This document shows positions 1-6,250 of a stretch of DNA of 8,193 nucleotides, piece after piece; position 1 is the first letter of the stretch, and every line of letters starts with the position of its first letter. Under the pieces are notes generated by a model. That model had not been told where the DNA came from and ran no database searches. It saw only the letters and a list, made by a program, of their open reading frames with translations. A program made the translations under genes and the position numbers. Source of the stretch: an uncultured bacterium (GTDB taxonomy: Bacteria; Spirochaetota; Brevinematia; DTOW01); NCBI GenBank assembly GCA_937928175.1, contig CALFVP010000069.1, positions 1-8,193 of the forward strand. Direction: 5' to 3'.

Positions 1-1
1 A

Positions 2-1771
2 GAAGGTGAGGAGGTTAAGGTACAGAACAATGAAAGTGAGGAGAACACTAGTAAAGATGATGAAGAGGATGATATTGATATTGAAAAAGAAATAATGAGT
101 ATTCCTGGGGTTAAGAAAATTATTTCTCTTGCTTCTATAAAGGGTAAGATTTCTTACGATGAAATAAACGACTTGTTACCTGAGGATTTTGAGCCGGAGA
201 AGGTAGAATATCTTTTTGATATTCTGCAAAAAATGGGTATTGAGATTATTGAAGATATAAAGCATGATGAAGATATTGAGTCTAAACTTATAAACATTGA
301 AGGTTTTTCGACTAACGACAACCCACTTAAGATTTACATGAAAAAGATAGGACATGTTAGATTGCTTACTCATGAAGAGGAGATAGAACTTACTAGGCAA
401 ATGGAAGAAGGTAATCAAGAGATATACAAAGTTGCGACTGAATCTGGAGTTATAATTTTTGAAGTTAAAAGAGCATTGGATAGAGCTAAAGAGAGTAGAA
501 GTAAGCTGTATGAAGTTTTGTCTTTACCTAGAATTTACAGTTTTTCACCAAAGGATAGAAAAGCTTTATCTGATAAGATAAAGAACTTAAGAGAAGTTGT
601 TACTTGGGGGCTTAAGAAAATTAAATCTATTCATGAGCAATATCCTATTGATGTTGTTCCTGTGGAAGAGGTTGATGAAGTTAGAAAAATCCTAATTAAC
701 GAAATAAAAGATTTAAACCTTAACATAGACCTTATAAAAAAGAGTGCAGATAAGATAATAGATCTCTATAACGAAACGAAAAGTAATTTAAAAGTTCTAA
801 ATGATATAGAGCTTAAGTACGGTAAACCTGTTGATGAAATAGAACAGATGGAGGATCTTAGGTATTTGGATGATTATTTTCTTTACGAAGCAGAACTTAC
901 AGGAGATGACTTAATAACCGATATAGCTAGAATAAAAAGAGCTAAATTTGCTCTAAATAGAATTAAAAGACAACTTAACATTAAAGATTTTTCGTATTTG
1001 GAAAATTGGTATAACAGAGTTGTTGAAGCTAGGAAGAAAATAGAAGAAGCTAAAACTAAACTTATAGAAGCTAATTTAAGGTTAGTTGTATCTATAGCTA
1101 AAAAGTACGTAAATAAGGGGCTTTCTTTGTTTGATCTCATACAAGAAGGTAATATTGGGTTAATGAAAGCTGTTGAAAAGTTTGAGTATAAAAAAGGGTT
1201 TAAGTTTTCAACCTATGCTACTTGGTGGATAAAGCAAGCTATAACTAGATCAATTTCTGAGCAATCCAGAACTATTAGAATACCTATACACCTTATAGAG
1301 TACGTTAATGAAATAAAGAAAGTGGAAAGGGAACTTATGGAGGAGCTTGGTAGACAACCACTTACTCAGGAAATATCAGAGAGAATGGACATTCCAGAAT
1401 CTAGAATAGCCCAAATACTTAATTCAATGAAGGATCCTATTTCATTAGATAGCCCTGCCGCCAGAAACGATGATGCTAATATAGGAGACTTTATCGAAGA
1501 TGTTAAGTCTGTAAATCCTTACAATAAAACCATGAATAATCTACTTTCTGAAGTTATAGATCAAGTTCTTTCAACTCTACCAAAGAGAGAACAAAAAGTA
1601 CTTAGAATGAGGTTTGGACTTGAAGATGGATATGTACACACGCTTGAAGAAGTCGGATACATATTTAAAGTAACACGTGAAAGAATAAGACAAATTGAAA
1701 CTAAAGCTCTTAGAAAGCTTAAAAGTTCTGGAGTAAAAGAAATTCTCAAAGAGTACTTTGATAATTTGTAG
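2..1771 (+). CDS. rpoD: Primary RNA polymerase sigma factor RpoD (sigma-70), 5'-truncated by window edge
   Basis: This is the housekeeping sigma subunit that directs RNA polymerase to -35/-10 promoters. Numbered from the in-frame ATG at 95, region 1.1 spans about residues 5-55, with YDEINDLLPEDF. Region 1.2 is about 75-110 (NPLKIYMKKIG). A charged helical non-conserved region follows to about 318. Region 2 is 320-400, with DLIQEGNIGLMKAVEKF at 347-363 and FSTYATWWIKQAI at 371-383. Q390 and T393 match the -10-reading residues of E. coli region 2.4. Region 3.2 contains DFIED (465-469). Region 4.2 is HTLEEVGYIFKVTRERIRQIE at about 515-535. The frame stays open without a stop from base 2 to the ATG at 95. 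It encodes about 31 Glu/Asp-rich residues in GNN-type codons, and no Shine-Dalgarno sequence precedes 95. I therefore infer that the true start lies upstream of the window. The ATG at 95 remains possible because E. coli RpoD begins at region 1.1. Family assignment is very secure. Confidence 0.97.
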   Translation, partial: EGEEVKVQNNESEENTSKDDEEDDIDIEKEIMSIPGVKKIISLASIKGKISYDEINDLLPEDFEPEKVEYLFDILQKMGIEIIEDIKHDEDIESKLINIEGFSTNDNPLKIYMKKIGHVRLLTHEEEIELTRQMEEGNQEIYKVATESGVIIFEVKRALDRAKESRSKLYEVLSLPRIYSFSPKDRKALSDKIKNLREVVTWGLKKIKSIHEQYPIDVVPVEEVDEVRKILINEIKDLNLNIDLIKKSADKIIDLYNETKSNLKVLNDIELKYGKPVDEIEQMEDLRYLDDYFLYEAELTGDDLITDIARIKRAKFALNRIKRQLNIKDFSYLENWYNRVVEARKKIEEAKTKLIEANLRLVVSIAKKYVNKGLSLFDLIQEGNIGLMKAVEKFEYKKGFKFSTYATWWIKQAITRSISEQSRTIRIPIHLIEYVNEIKKVERELMEELGRQPLTQEISERMDIPESRIAQILNSMKDPISLDSPAARNDDANIGDFIEDVKSVNPYNKTMNNLLSEVIDQVLSTLPKREQKVLRMRFGLEDGYVHTLEEVGYIFKVTRERIRQIETKALRKLKSSGVKEILKEYFDNL

Positions 1772-1851
1772 TTCTTAAGAATCTTATTATTTTTTACTTC
1801 ACTTGAAATGGTCATATTTGTTTATTAATAATACATTAAAAAGTCTGTAAA

Positions 1852-3483
1852 ATGAGAAAAAGGTATAAATTTTACTCCTCTTCAAAAGGAAAAGTTAAAA
1901 CTAAATTGGAAGATCTCAGTAAAGAAGATTTTCTTTTAGAAATTTCAAGAAGAAAAAGGTTACCTTGGTTTAAAGAAAGTTTAATAGAAGAAAAACCATT
2001 GCTAGACCTCATTTTAGTCTTAAGAAAGTACAAAATAAGGTATAAGTTTCCTAACTCTGTTTTAAGACAAGCTAAAAAGATAAAACAAGAAGTTTCTCAA
2101 GTTGATCTAAAAGGTAGGGTTGATTTTAGAGATAGTTTGATTTTTACCATAGACGGTGAGGAGGCTAAGGATTTTGATGATGCTATATCTCTTGATTTAG
2201 ATGAAAAGTATTACATTCTTGGGGTACATATTGCTGATGTTTCCCATTACGTTAGTGTTGGAAGTGCTCTAGATGAAGAAAGTTTAAAAAGAGGTAATTC
2301 GACCTATCTTATAGATGTAGTTTTTCCTATGTTGCCTTTTGAGTTATCTAACGGTATATGTAGTCTAAAACCTAACGTTGATAGGCTTACTATGTCTGTT
2401 GTAATGTGGATAAATAAAGATACTCTTGATGTTAATAAATTTGAGATATTCCCTTCGGTGATAAAGAGTAAATATAGGCTTACTTATGAATACGTTGAAA
2501 AAGTTTTAGATAATCCGTATATCGAAAAGGACGAAAACCTTTCTTCAACTTTACTTAAAATGTGGGAACTTGCTAAAAGATTACGTGATAAAAGGATATC
2601 GAAAGGTGGTATTGATTTTAATTTTAGTGAGAGTAAAATATATCTTAGAGATGATGGTAATCCATTGTATTTTAAAGTTTACTCTAGATTAAAATCAGAA
2701 AGACTTATAGAAGAGTTCATGTTGATAGCAAACAAAACTGTTGCCAAATTTCTATCAGATAAAGGACCTTCCATATTTAGAGTGCATGAAGAACCTAGCT
2801 ATGAAGATATAGAAAATATTTCAAAGATTCTTTCTTTATTTGGTTTTAAGTTACCACCTGCCGATAAAGTAACCTCTTCTCATTTGCAAAATGTCATAAT
2901 GAACGTATCTCAAAAAGAGTACGAAGAATTTATAAATTACATGATACTTAGATCTATGAAACAAGCAAGGTATGATATTGAGAATATAGGACATTACGGG
3001 TTAGATTTTGAGTATTACACACATTTTACTTCTCCTATAAGGAGATATCCGGATCTCGTTGTGCATAGACTTGTGAAGTTTGTTTTATCAAAGAAAAAGA
3101 AAAGACCTAAATCTTTAAGTTTTGAAAAACTTAAAAAAATTGCTGAACATTGTTCTAAAACTGAAAGAGAATCCGTTTCTGCTGAAAGGTTTATTGCTAA
3201 ATTGAAAGGTATAAGGTACATCAAAAATTTTCCTAATGAGATTTTTGATGCTGTGATTTCTGGAATTAAAGAAGATGGAGTGTTTGTCCAGATAATTCAA
3301 AACGGAATTGAAGGATTTGTACCAATTGAATATTTAGGCAGTAAAGGTAAAGTTAACGGAGGCGATGGTCAAATTGTAAATGATGAAGGTAAAGTTTTTA
3401 GAATAGGTCAAAAGGTAAAAGTAAAGTTGAAACGTTATTCTATAGTTAAAGGGTTTCTGGATTTTGAGATTGTGGATGAATAA
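1852..3483 (+). CDS. rnr: RNase R/RNase II-family 3'-5' exoribonuclease, short form without N-terminal cold-shock domains
   Basis: Processive 3'-5' exoribonuclease of the RNB family, expected to degrade structured RNA in the cytoplasm. The RNB catalytic core starts near residue 97. TIDGEEAKDFDDA carries the four metal-binding aspartates D101, D107, D109 and D110. It is followed by HIADVSHYV (126-134), the VFPMLPFELSNGICSL block (157-172) and the diagnostic HFTSPIRRYPDLVVHR (391-406). A C-terminal S1 RNA-binding domain spans about 464-540 (FDAVISGIKEDGVFVQ). At 543 residues it is far shorter than typical RNase R (about 700-800). Only about 90 residues precede the RNB domain. They are basic, and residues 51-80 resemble just the end of the usual linker (LILVLRKYKIRYKFP). 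An in-frame TAA at 1837-1839 fixes the start close to 1852, so the missing cold-shock domains are not a start-choice error. No Shine-Dalgarno sequence is visible. The 80-base gap after rpoD holds no convincing promoter or terminator. The catalytic set is intact, so I expect an active enzyme. The symbol is by family only; an rnb-type name is the alternative. Confidence 0.9.
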   Translation: MRKRYKFYSSSKGKVKTKLEDLSKEDFLLEISRRKRLPWFKESLIEEKPLLDLILVLRKYKIRYKFPNSVLRQAKKIKQEVSQVDLKGRVDFRDSLIFTIDGEEAKDFDDAISLDLDEKYYILGVHIADVSHYVSVGSALDEESLKRGNSTYLIDVVFPMLPFELSNGICSLKPNVDRLTMSVVMWINKDTLDVNKFEIFPSVIKSKYRLTYEYVEKVLDNPYIEKDENLSSTLLKMWELAKRLRDKRISKGGIDFNFSESKIYLRDDGNPLYFKVYSRLKSERLIEEFMLIANKTVAKFLSDKGPSIFRVHEEPSYEDIENISKILSLFGFKLPPADKVTSSHLQNVIMNVSQKEYEEFINYMILRSMKQARYDIENIGHYGLDFEYYTHFTSPIRRYPDLVVHRLVKFVLSKKKKRPKSLSFEKLKKIAEHCSKTERESVSAERFIAKLKGIRYIKNFPNEIFDAVISGIKEDGVFVQIIQNGIEGFVPIEYLGSKGKVNGGDGQIVNDEGKVFRIGQKVKVKLKRYSIVKGFLDFEIVDE

Positions 3484-3925
3484 TTCTAAAGCTTTTTCTT
3501 TAATAGAAATAATGGTAGTTTTGATGCTTTCTTCAGTTGTCTTTCTTGTAATTTACAATCTTATATCTATTGGTGTTAGGTTTTTTGATTCTTTTTCTTC
3601 TAGGGTTGATTTTTCCATTTCGCAGTTTGTTAGAGATGTTGAATATGAAATTAGTATCTCGAGTGATTTTTTTGTTACTAATAGAATTTTAAATGTTGTT
3701 AGGAGTAATGAAGTTGTTAGGTATGTTGTAGGTAAGTCTGGTAAAGATTTTTCTTATTTACCTGTGAAAAAACGTTATGTATATCAAAAAAAAGAAAAAA
3801 ATTTTTATCTAAATAACGTTTTAGATGTTAAATGGTTTGTAGAAGAGTCTAAGTTTTTTAAAAAACTTTTTGTTTCTGTTGTTGATCTTAGGGGAAACGT
3901 TATTTACGAAGGGTATATTCCTTAG
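3476..3925 (+). CDS. Type IV prepilin-like / minor pseudopilin protein with N-terminal methylation motif
   Basis: A small envelope protein of 149 residues with the class III prepilin signature. A six-residue leader (MNNSKA) is followed by FSLIEIMVV and about 20 hydrophobic residues. Cleavage by prepilin peptidase is predicted between Ala6 and Phe7, which leaves the conserved Glu at mature position 5. The -1 residue is Ala where Gly is usual. After the helix, SISQFVRDVEYEIS resembles GspJ/PilW-like minor pseudopilins, and the C-terminal half reads as a small beta-rich head. I chose the ATG at 3476 because it gives a normal short leader. In-frame TTG codons at 3464 and 3470 would add four or two residues. 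The start overlaps the exoribonuclease stop by eight bases (ATGAATAA), suggesting translational coupling. No other pilus or type II secretion gene is in the window, so its partner machine is unknown. An A8-G-A7-T5 run lies at 3786-3806. The fold class is confident; the specific role is not. Confidence 0.8.
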   Translation: MNNSKAFSLIEIMVVLMLSSVVFLVIYNLISIGVRFFDSFSSRVDFSISQFVRDVEYEISISSDFFVTNRILNVVRSNEVVRYVVGKSGKDFSYLPVKKRYVYQKKEKNFYLNNVLDVKWFVEESKFFKKLFVSVVDLRGNVIYEGYIP

Positions 3926-3949
3926 TGTTTTGTGTATTGATTTTATTCA

Positions 3950-3979
3950 TTGGAATTGGTATGTTTTTTGATTTATAAT
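3950..3979 (+). promoter_or_regulatory. Putative sigma70-type promoter for the small unknown gene and mlaE-like gene
   Basis: A perfect TATAAT (-10) lies at 3974-3979. An upstream TTGGAA at 3950-3955 matches 4 of 6 bases of the -35 consensus with an 18-base spacer. Initiation about 6-8 bases after the -10 would fall near 3985-3987, right at the GTG (3987) that could start the next gene, so the transcript could be leaderless. This is inference from motif match in an AT-rich gap, where such motifs can arise by chance. Confidence 0.45.
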
Positions 3980-3980
3980 T

Positions 3981-4289
3981 TTGAATGTGTTGGATGATGA
4001 GATAAGGGATTACATAACTAATATTGTTTTTGATGATAATGTACTGAATTCTATAGGTAGAGATAATGTTGGTATGTGGATGCCTTTGGTAAAATCAAAG
4101 GTTGATAGCCTTGTTAGTGTTACTAAGAATTTGGATGATAGTACTAGATTTAAGGTTTTAGGGGTTGTTGCTGTTAAACTTAGGAGATTGGTATTGGGTA
4201 TTAACAATGCAGTTAGATTAAACTATAGTAAAGGAGAAAATGCAATATTGAAAGCTATAATAGAATTACTCTCAAAAGGTACTTTATGA
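3981..4289 (+). CDS. Hypothetical small helical protein, about 100-102 residues
   Basis: I do not recognise this protein. It is soluble-looking and mostly helical by composition, with no signal peptide and no membrane segment. The N-terminal part is acidic (DDEIRDYITNIVFDD), the middle amphipathic (PLVKSKVDSLVSV), and the region around residues 58-80 basic-hydrophobic (VLGVVAVKLRRLVLGINNAV). It ends in a short helix (ENAILKAIIELLSKG). There is no ATG in frame near the start. The candidates are TTG 3981, GTG 3987 and TTG 3990, bounded upstream by an in-frame TGA at 3969-3971. GTG 3987 is attractive because it lies where transcription from the TATAAT at 3974 would begin. Its stop overlaps the permease start as ATGA (4286-4289), so the two are probably translated together and may act in one process. 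It could be a soluble partner of the permease, but nothing in the sequence shows that. Confidence 0.7.
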   Translation: MNVLDDEIRDYITNIVFDDNVLNSIGRDNVGMWMPLVKSKVDSLVSVTKNLDDSTRFKVLGVVAVKLRRLVLGINNAVRLNYSKGENAILKAIIELLSKGTL

Positions 4290-5083
4290 TGGATATTTTT
4301 GGTAAAATAGGAAGATGGTTTATAAACAAGGTAGATTACTTTGGTGGTGTTATATCTCTCAGTGTTTATAGTTTCTTTGAAGTTTTTAAAAGGCATCCAA
4401 ACAATCGTAATTTGTTACTTTACCAGAACGTGGTCAAACAAATTTATTTTACCGCTTTTCAAGCTTTAAAGTCTGTGTTTGTTGTGTCTATACTTATTAG
4501 TTTTGTTGCTGTATCTATAATGTTTATACAATTCCCTAACGTTGTACCTAAAGATACTGTTTCTGATGTTTTTATTATGGTAATCTTTAGAGAATTAGTT
4601 CCTATTGTTCTTTTTGTTATAGTTATTTCTAGGTCAGTTTCTGCTATTGCTGTTGAGATAGGTAATATGACAGTTAATAAAGAGTTTGATATTCTAGTCT
4701 CGATGGGAGTAGATCCTTTATTTTATTTGATGTTACCTAGAATAATTGGTATGGTTGTATCTCTTGTTTTGCTATCAATTTTTATATCTTTTGTTGTTTT
4801 AGTTTTAGGACCTATGACTATACTGTTTTTTTACGAAACTTACGTTATTGAAATAATTGATTTGATATTTGTTAAGGTTAGTTTGAAAGACTTTTTATTG
4901 ATACTTTCTAAGGTTGTTTTTGTTGGGTTTTTTCTTCCTAGTATAGCTTCTTACCATGGTTTTAAAACACCAACTAGAAACATGGTTCCAGTTTCTGCTA
5001 CTAAAAGCATAATGGCTTCTCTATCGTTTAGCTTTATATCAAGTTTAGTCTTAAGTTTGTTATTTTACATTTTTGTTTTTTAG
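4286..5083 (+). CDS. MlaE-family ABC-type lipid-transport permease
   Basis: An integral inner-membrane protein of 265 residues, the usual size for the MlaE/YrbE permease family. In its known relatives the permease works with an MlaF-type ATPase and an MCE-domain MlaD protein to move phospholipids or other lipids between inner and outer membranes. The hallmark stretch runs from E124 to P151: EIGNMTVNKEFDILVSMGVD followed by PLFYLMLPR, close to the family pattern of EIG-M-V-EE-DAL-MG-DP-YL-PR. Hydrophobic segments lie near 62-82, 96-115, 152-182, 200-222 and 243-265, with an amphipathic N-terminal interface helix before them. ATG codons occur at 4286 and 4289. AAAAGG at 4274-4279 is a weak ribosome-binding site, and the upstream gene's TGA overlaps the start (ATGA). 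No ATPase or MCE gene follows, since the next gene is convergent, so the partners must be encoded elsewhere. Family call secure; the transported lipid is unknown. Confidence 0.92.
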   Translation: MMDIFGKIGRWFINKVDYFGGVISLSVYSFFEVFKRHPNNRNLLLYQNVVKQIYFTAFQALKSVFVVSILISFVAVSIMFIQFPNVVPKDTVSDVFIMVIFRELVPIVLFVIVISRSVSAIAVEIGNMTVNKEFDILVSMGVDPLFYLMLPRIIGMVVSLVLLSIFISFVVLVLGPMTILFFYETYVIEIIDLIFVKVSLKDFLLILSKVVFVGFFLPSIASYHGFKTPTRNMVPVSATKSIMASLSFSFISSLVLSLLFYIFVF

Positions 5084-5113
5084 TTTACACTTTCATGAAA
5101 CTAAGTATGTAAA
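5084..5113. terminator. Possible bidirectional hairpin between convergent genes
   Basis: The 31-base gap between the converging permease and VWA genes contains TTTACA (5084-5089) and TGTAAA (5108-5113) as 6-bp inverted arms. Inside them CTT/AAG can pair after a two-base bulge. The loop region also contains a perfect 10-base palindrome, TTTCATGAAA (5091-5100). T-rich sequence lies on the left (5071-5080). The stem is short and AT-rich, so terminator function is a guess based on position. Confidence 0.3.
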
Positions 5114-5114
5114 T

Positions 5115-6146
5115 TTATCTTTCTGGACTAAAGGTATAATTTGATATGTTGAAAGAGGTTTCTTTGTTAAGAATACTGCCGTTTGATATTCCAAATACTC
5201 CTACTGGGTTGGTATAGAATACTTTATACCCTTTTGTAGATGCTTTTATTATAAGTTTGCCATCGTATTTCCAGTTAGGTAATGATACTTTTCCTTTGTT
5301 TGGTGTTATTGTTATCTTTGTACCCTTTAGTTGTATTACTTTTTTGCTTTTAGCTGATGAGCATATTAATTTAGTTATTTCAGAACTTTTCTTTGCTTTG
5401 TATGGAATGTATATATACCTTAGCGCAAGAAGTGTTAGTAATAGTAATATTATTGGTATTCCTAATAGCGTATAGTATTGTGTTGTTTGGTTTTGTGAGA
5501 AAGTTTTTTCGAATGATTCTTTGAGTTGATTGGTGTTTTTTACTTCGAGTAATACTATTTGAGGTGTAGATTTTAATTTTTCGTATAGTTTTGTTTCTTT
5601 TGTTTCTTTAGTGGTTTGTATGAGTTTTTCTAGAGAAATGTAGTATATAAGTTGATGAGGATCAAAAAGTGTTGATAGTTTTTCTAGGTTTACTAGGTAT
5701 TTTTTTGATTTTACAGGAGGATCATCTATTCCATCAGAGATTATTATTACTTTTGAATTTTTTGGGGAGATGTTACTTGATTTTATGAGAATTGAAATTT
5801 CTTCAAGCATTTTATAAGTAAATGTCCATTTCCCATACGGTCGTAAACCACTCATTAGTTTGTATATAACTTCTTTAGTATTTTCGTCCTTTATAGTTAT
5901 AGGAGGTCTTATATTTACTCTCTCGTTAAAATCTACAATGTATACCGTATCACCTCTTTTTAATGAATATATAGAATTGGATAATGATTTGAGTGCTATA
6001 TCAAAAACCCTTGTATTATCAATAGTTTTTCTTTCCATACTCAAAGATGTATCTATCACTATTATGTAAGTATCAGACAAAGTTATATTTGTTGGTACCA
6101 CTGTGAAAGTTATTATGGTTACTAAGACTAAAAGTACTTTTTTCAT
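5115..6146 (-). CDS. Membrane-anchored von Willebrand factor A (VWA) domain protein
   Basis: This 343-residue envelope protein begins with MKKVLLVLVTIITFTVV, a Sec signal peptide or signal anchor (about 1-24). A VWA domain follows at about 26-205. Its metal-ion adhesion site is readable: DTSLS at D32-S34-S36, a Thr in KWTFT (T108 or T110), and the acidic ISDGIDD around D138. A strongly hydrophobic helix at about 225-247 (LLGIPIILLLLTLLAL) would anchor it, with basic residues after it (IPYKAKK) pointing to a cytoplasmic C-terminus by the positive-inside rule. The last 80 or so residues look beta-rich, and NGSILNKETSFNISNYTF faintly recalls the end of an FHA fold. That resemblance is speculative. 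VWA domains bind protein partners through a bound divalent metal, but the ligand here is unknown. The gene is not in a MoxR/Bat-type cluster within this window. It probably has its own promoter (6155-6183) and no Shine-Dalgarno sequence. The start is the first in-frame ATG that gives a proper signal peptide. Confidence 0.85.
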   Translation of the reverse strand: MKKVLLVLVTIITFTVVPTNITLSDTYIIVIDTSLSMERKTIDNTRVFDIALKSLSNSIYSLKRGDTVYIVDFNERVNIRPPITIKDENTKEVIYKLMSGLRPYGKWTFTYKMLEEISILIKSSNISPKNSKVIIISDGIDDPPVKSKKYLVNLEKLSTLFDPHQLIYYISLEKLIQTTKETKETKLYEKLKSTPQIVLLEVKNTNQLKESFEKTFSQNQTTQYYTLLGIPIILLLLTLLALRYIYIPYKAKKSSEITKLICSSAKSKKVIQLKGTKITITPNKGKVSLPNWKYDGKLIIKASTKGYKVFYTNPVGVFGISNGSILNKETSFNISNYTFSPER

Positions 6147-6154
6147 TTGACTTT

Positions 6155-6183
6155 ATAGTAATTGAATTCTTTCTAAGTTTCAA
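6155..6183 (-). promoter_or_regulatory. Putative promoter of the VWA protein gene, near-leaderless
   Basis: Read on the minus strand, TTGAAA (plus 6178-6183; 5 of 6 to the -35 consensus) is followed after exactly 17 bases by TACTAT (plus 6155-6160; 4 of 6 to the -10). An overlapping TATAAA (plus 6152-6157) is an alternative -10 with a 20-base spacer. Transcription would begin at about 6145-6149, at or within a few bases of the ATG (6144-6146), leaving essentially no leader. The -35 lies inside the first copy of the 23-bp tandem repeat. A and T tracts upstream of it (6184-6240) resemble an UP element. Confidence 0.55.
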
Positions 6184-6218
6184 TATTTTTAGAAACTAAG
6201 TTTCAATATTTTTAGAAA
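6173..6218. repeat. Perfect tandem duplication, 2 x 23 bp
   Basis: Two identical, directly adjacent 23-base units lie at 6173-6195 and 6196-6218. Each begins CTAAGTTTCAATA and ends TTTTTAGAAA. Each copy carries TTTCAA, the complement of a TTGAAA -35 hexamer, at 6178-6183 and 6201-6206. The first copy together with its flank also forms an inverted repeat: TTTCTAA at 6170-6176 pairs with TTAGAAA at 6189-6195 around a 12-base loop. The repeat lies in the gap between hemW and the VWA gene and could be a doubled operator, a recent slippage duplication, or part of a hemW 3' hairpin. Confidence 0.9.
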
Positions 6219-6234
6219 AATTTTTTAAAAATTT
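6218..6234. other. AT-only palindrome downstream of hemW
   Basis: A 17-base perfect inverted repeat with arms AAATTTTT (6218-6225) and AAAAATTT (6227-6234) around a single T. It lies 17-33 bases past the hemW stop. It contains no G or C, so an RNA hairpin would be weak. It could be an intrinsic terminator remnant for the hemW transcript, an UP-like element or bent DNA for the VWA promoter, or chance in AT-rich DNA. Confidence 0.3.
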
Positions 6235-6250
6235 AATTTTTTGTGAAAAT

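Noticed and set aside
27..92. Short ORF ATG 27 to TAA 90-92 behind a GGTGAGGAGG Shine-Dalgarno-like string
   Set aside because: It is a frame-shifted reading of the acidic rpoD N-terminus. Its product is an artefactual polybasic peptide, and the purine-rich string is explained by Glu codons.
883..1140. Minus-strand ORF of about 85 codons with hydrophobic content inside rpoD
   Set aside because: It lies opposite the rpoD coding sequence, including part of region 2. Its product is a shadow of AT-rich antisense codons with no start signal.
1772..1851. Terminator or promoter between rpoD and the exoribonuclease gene
   Set aside because: TTCTTAAGAA (1772-1781) followed by a T-rich tract is too weak a hairpin. 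TTGAAA at 1803-1808 has no acceptable -10 at 16-18 bases (TAATAA matches only 3 of 6).
3476..5083. Horizontally acquired island (T-rich coding strand compared with the rpoD-rnr part)
   Set aside because: The shift is explained by hydrophobic proteins (second-position T) plus strand skew. There are no integrases, transposases, tRNA sites or flanking repeats.
6173..6218. The paired 23-bp repeats as a minimal CRISPR array
   Set aside because: The copies are directly adjacent with no spacer between them, only two are present, and there is no cas gene nearby.
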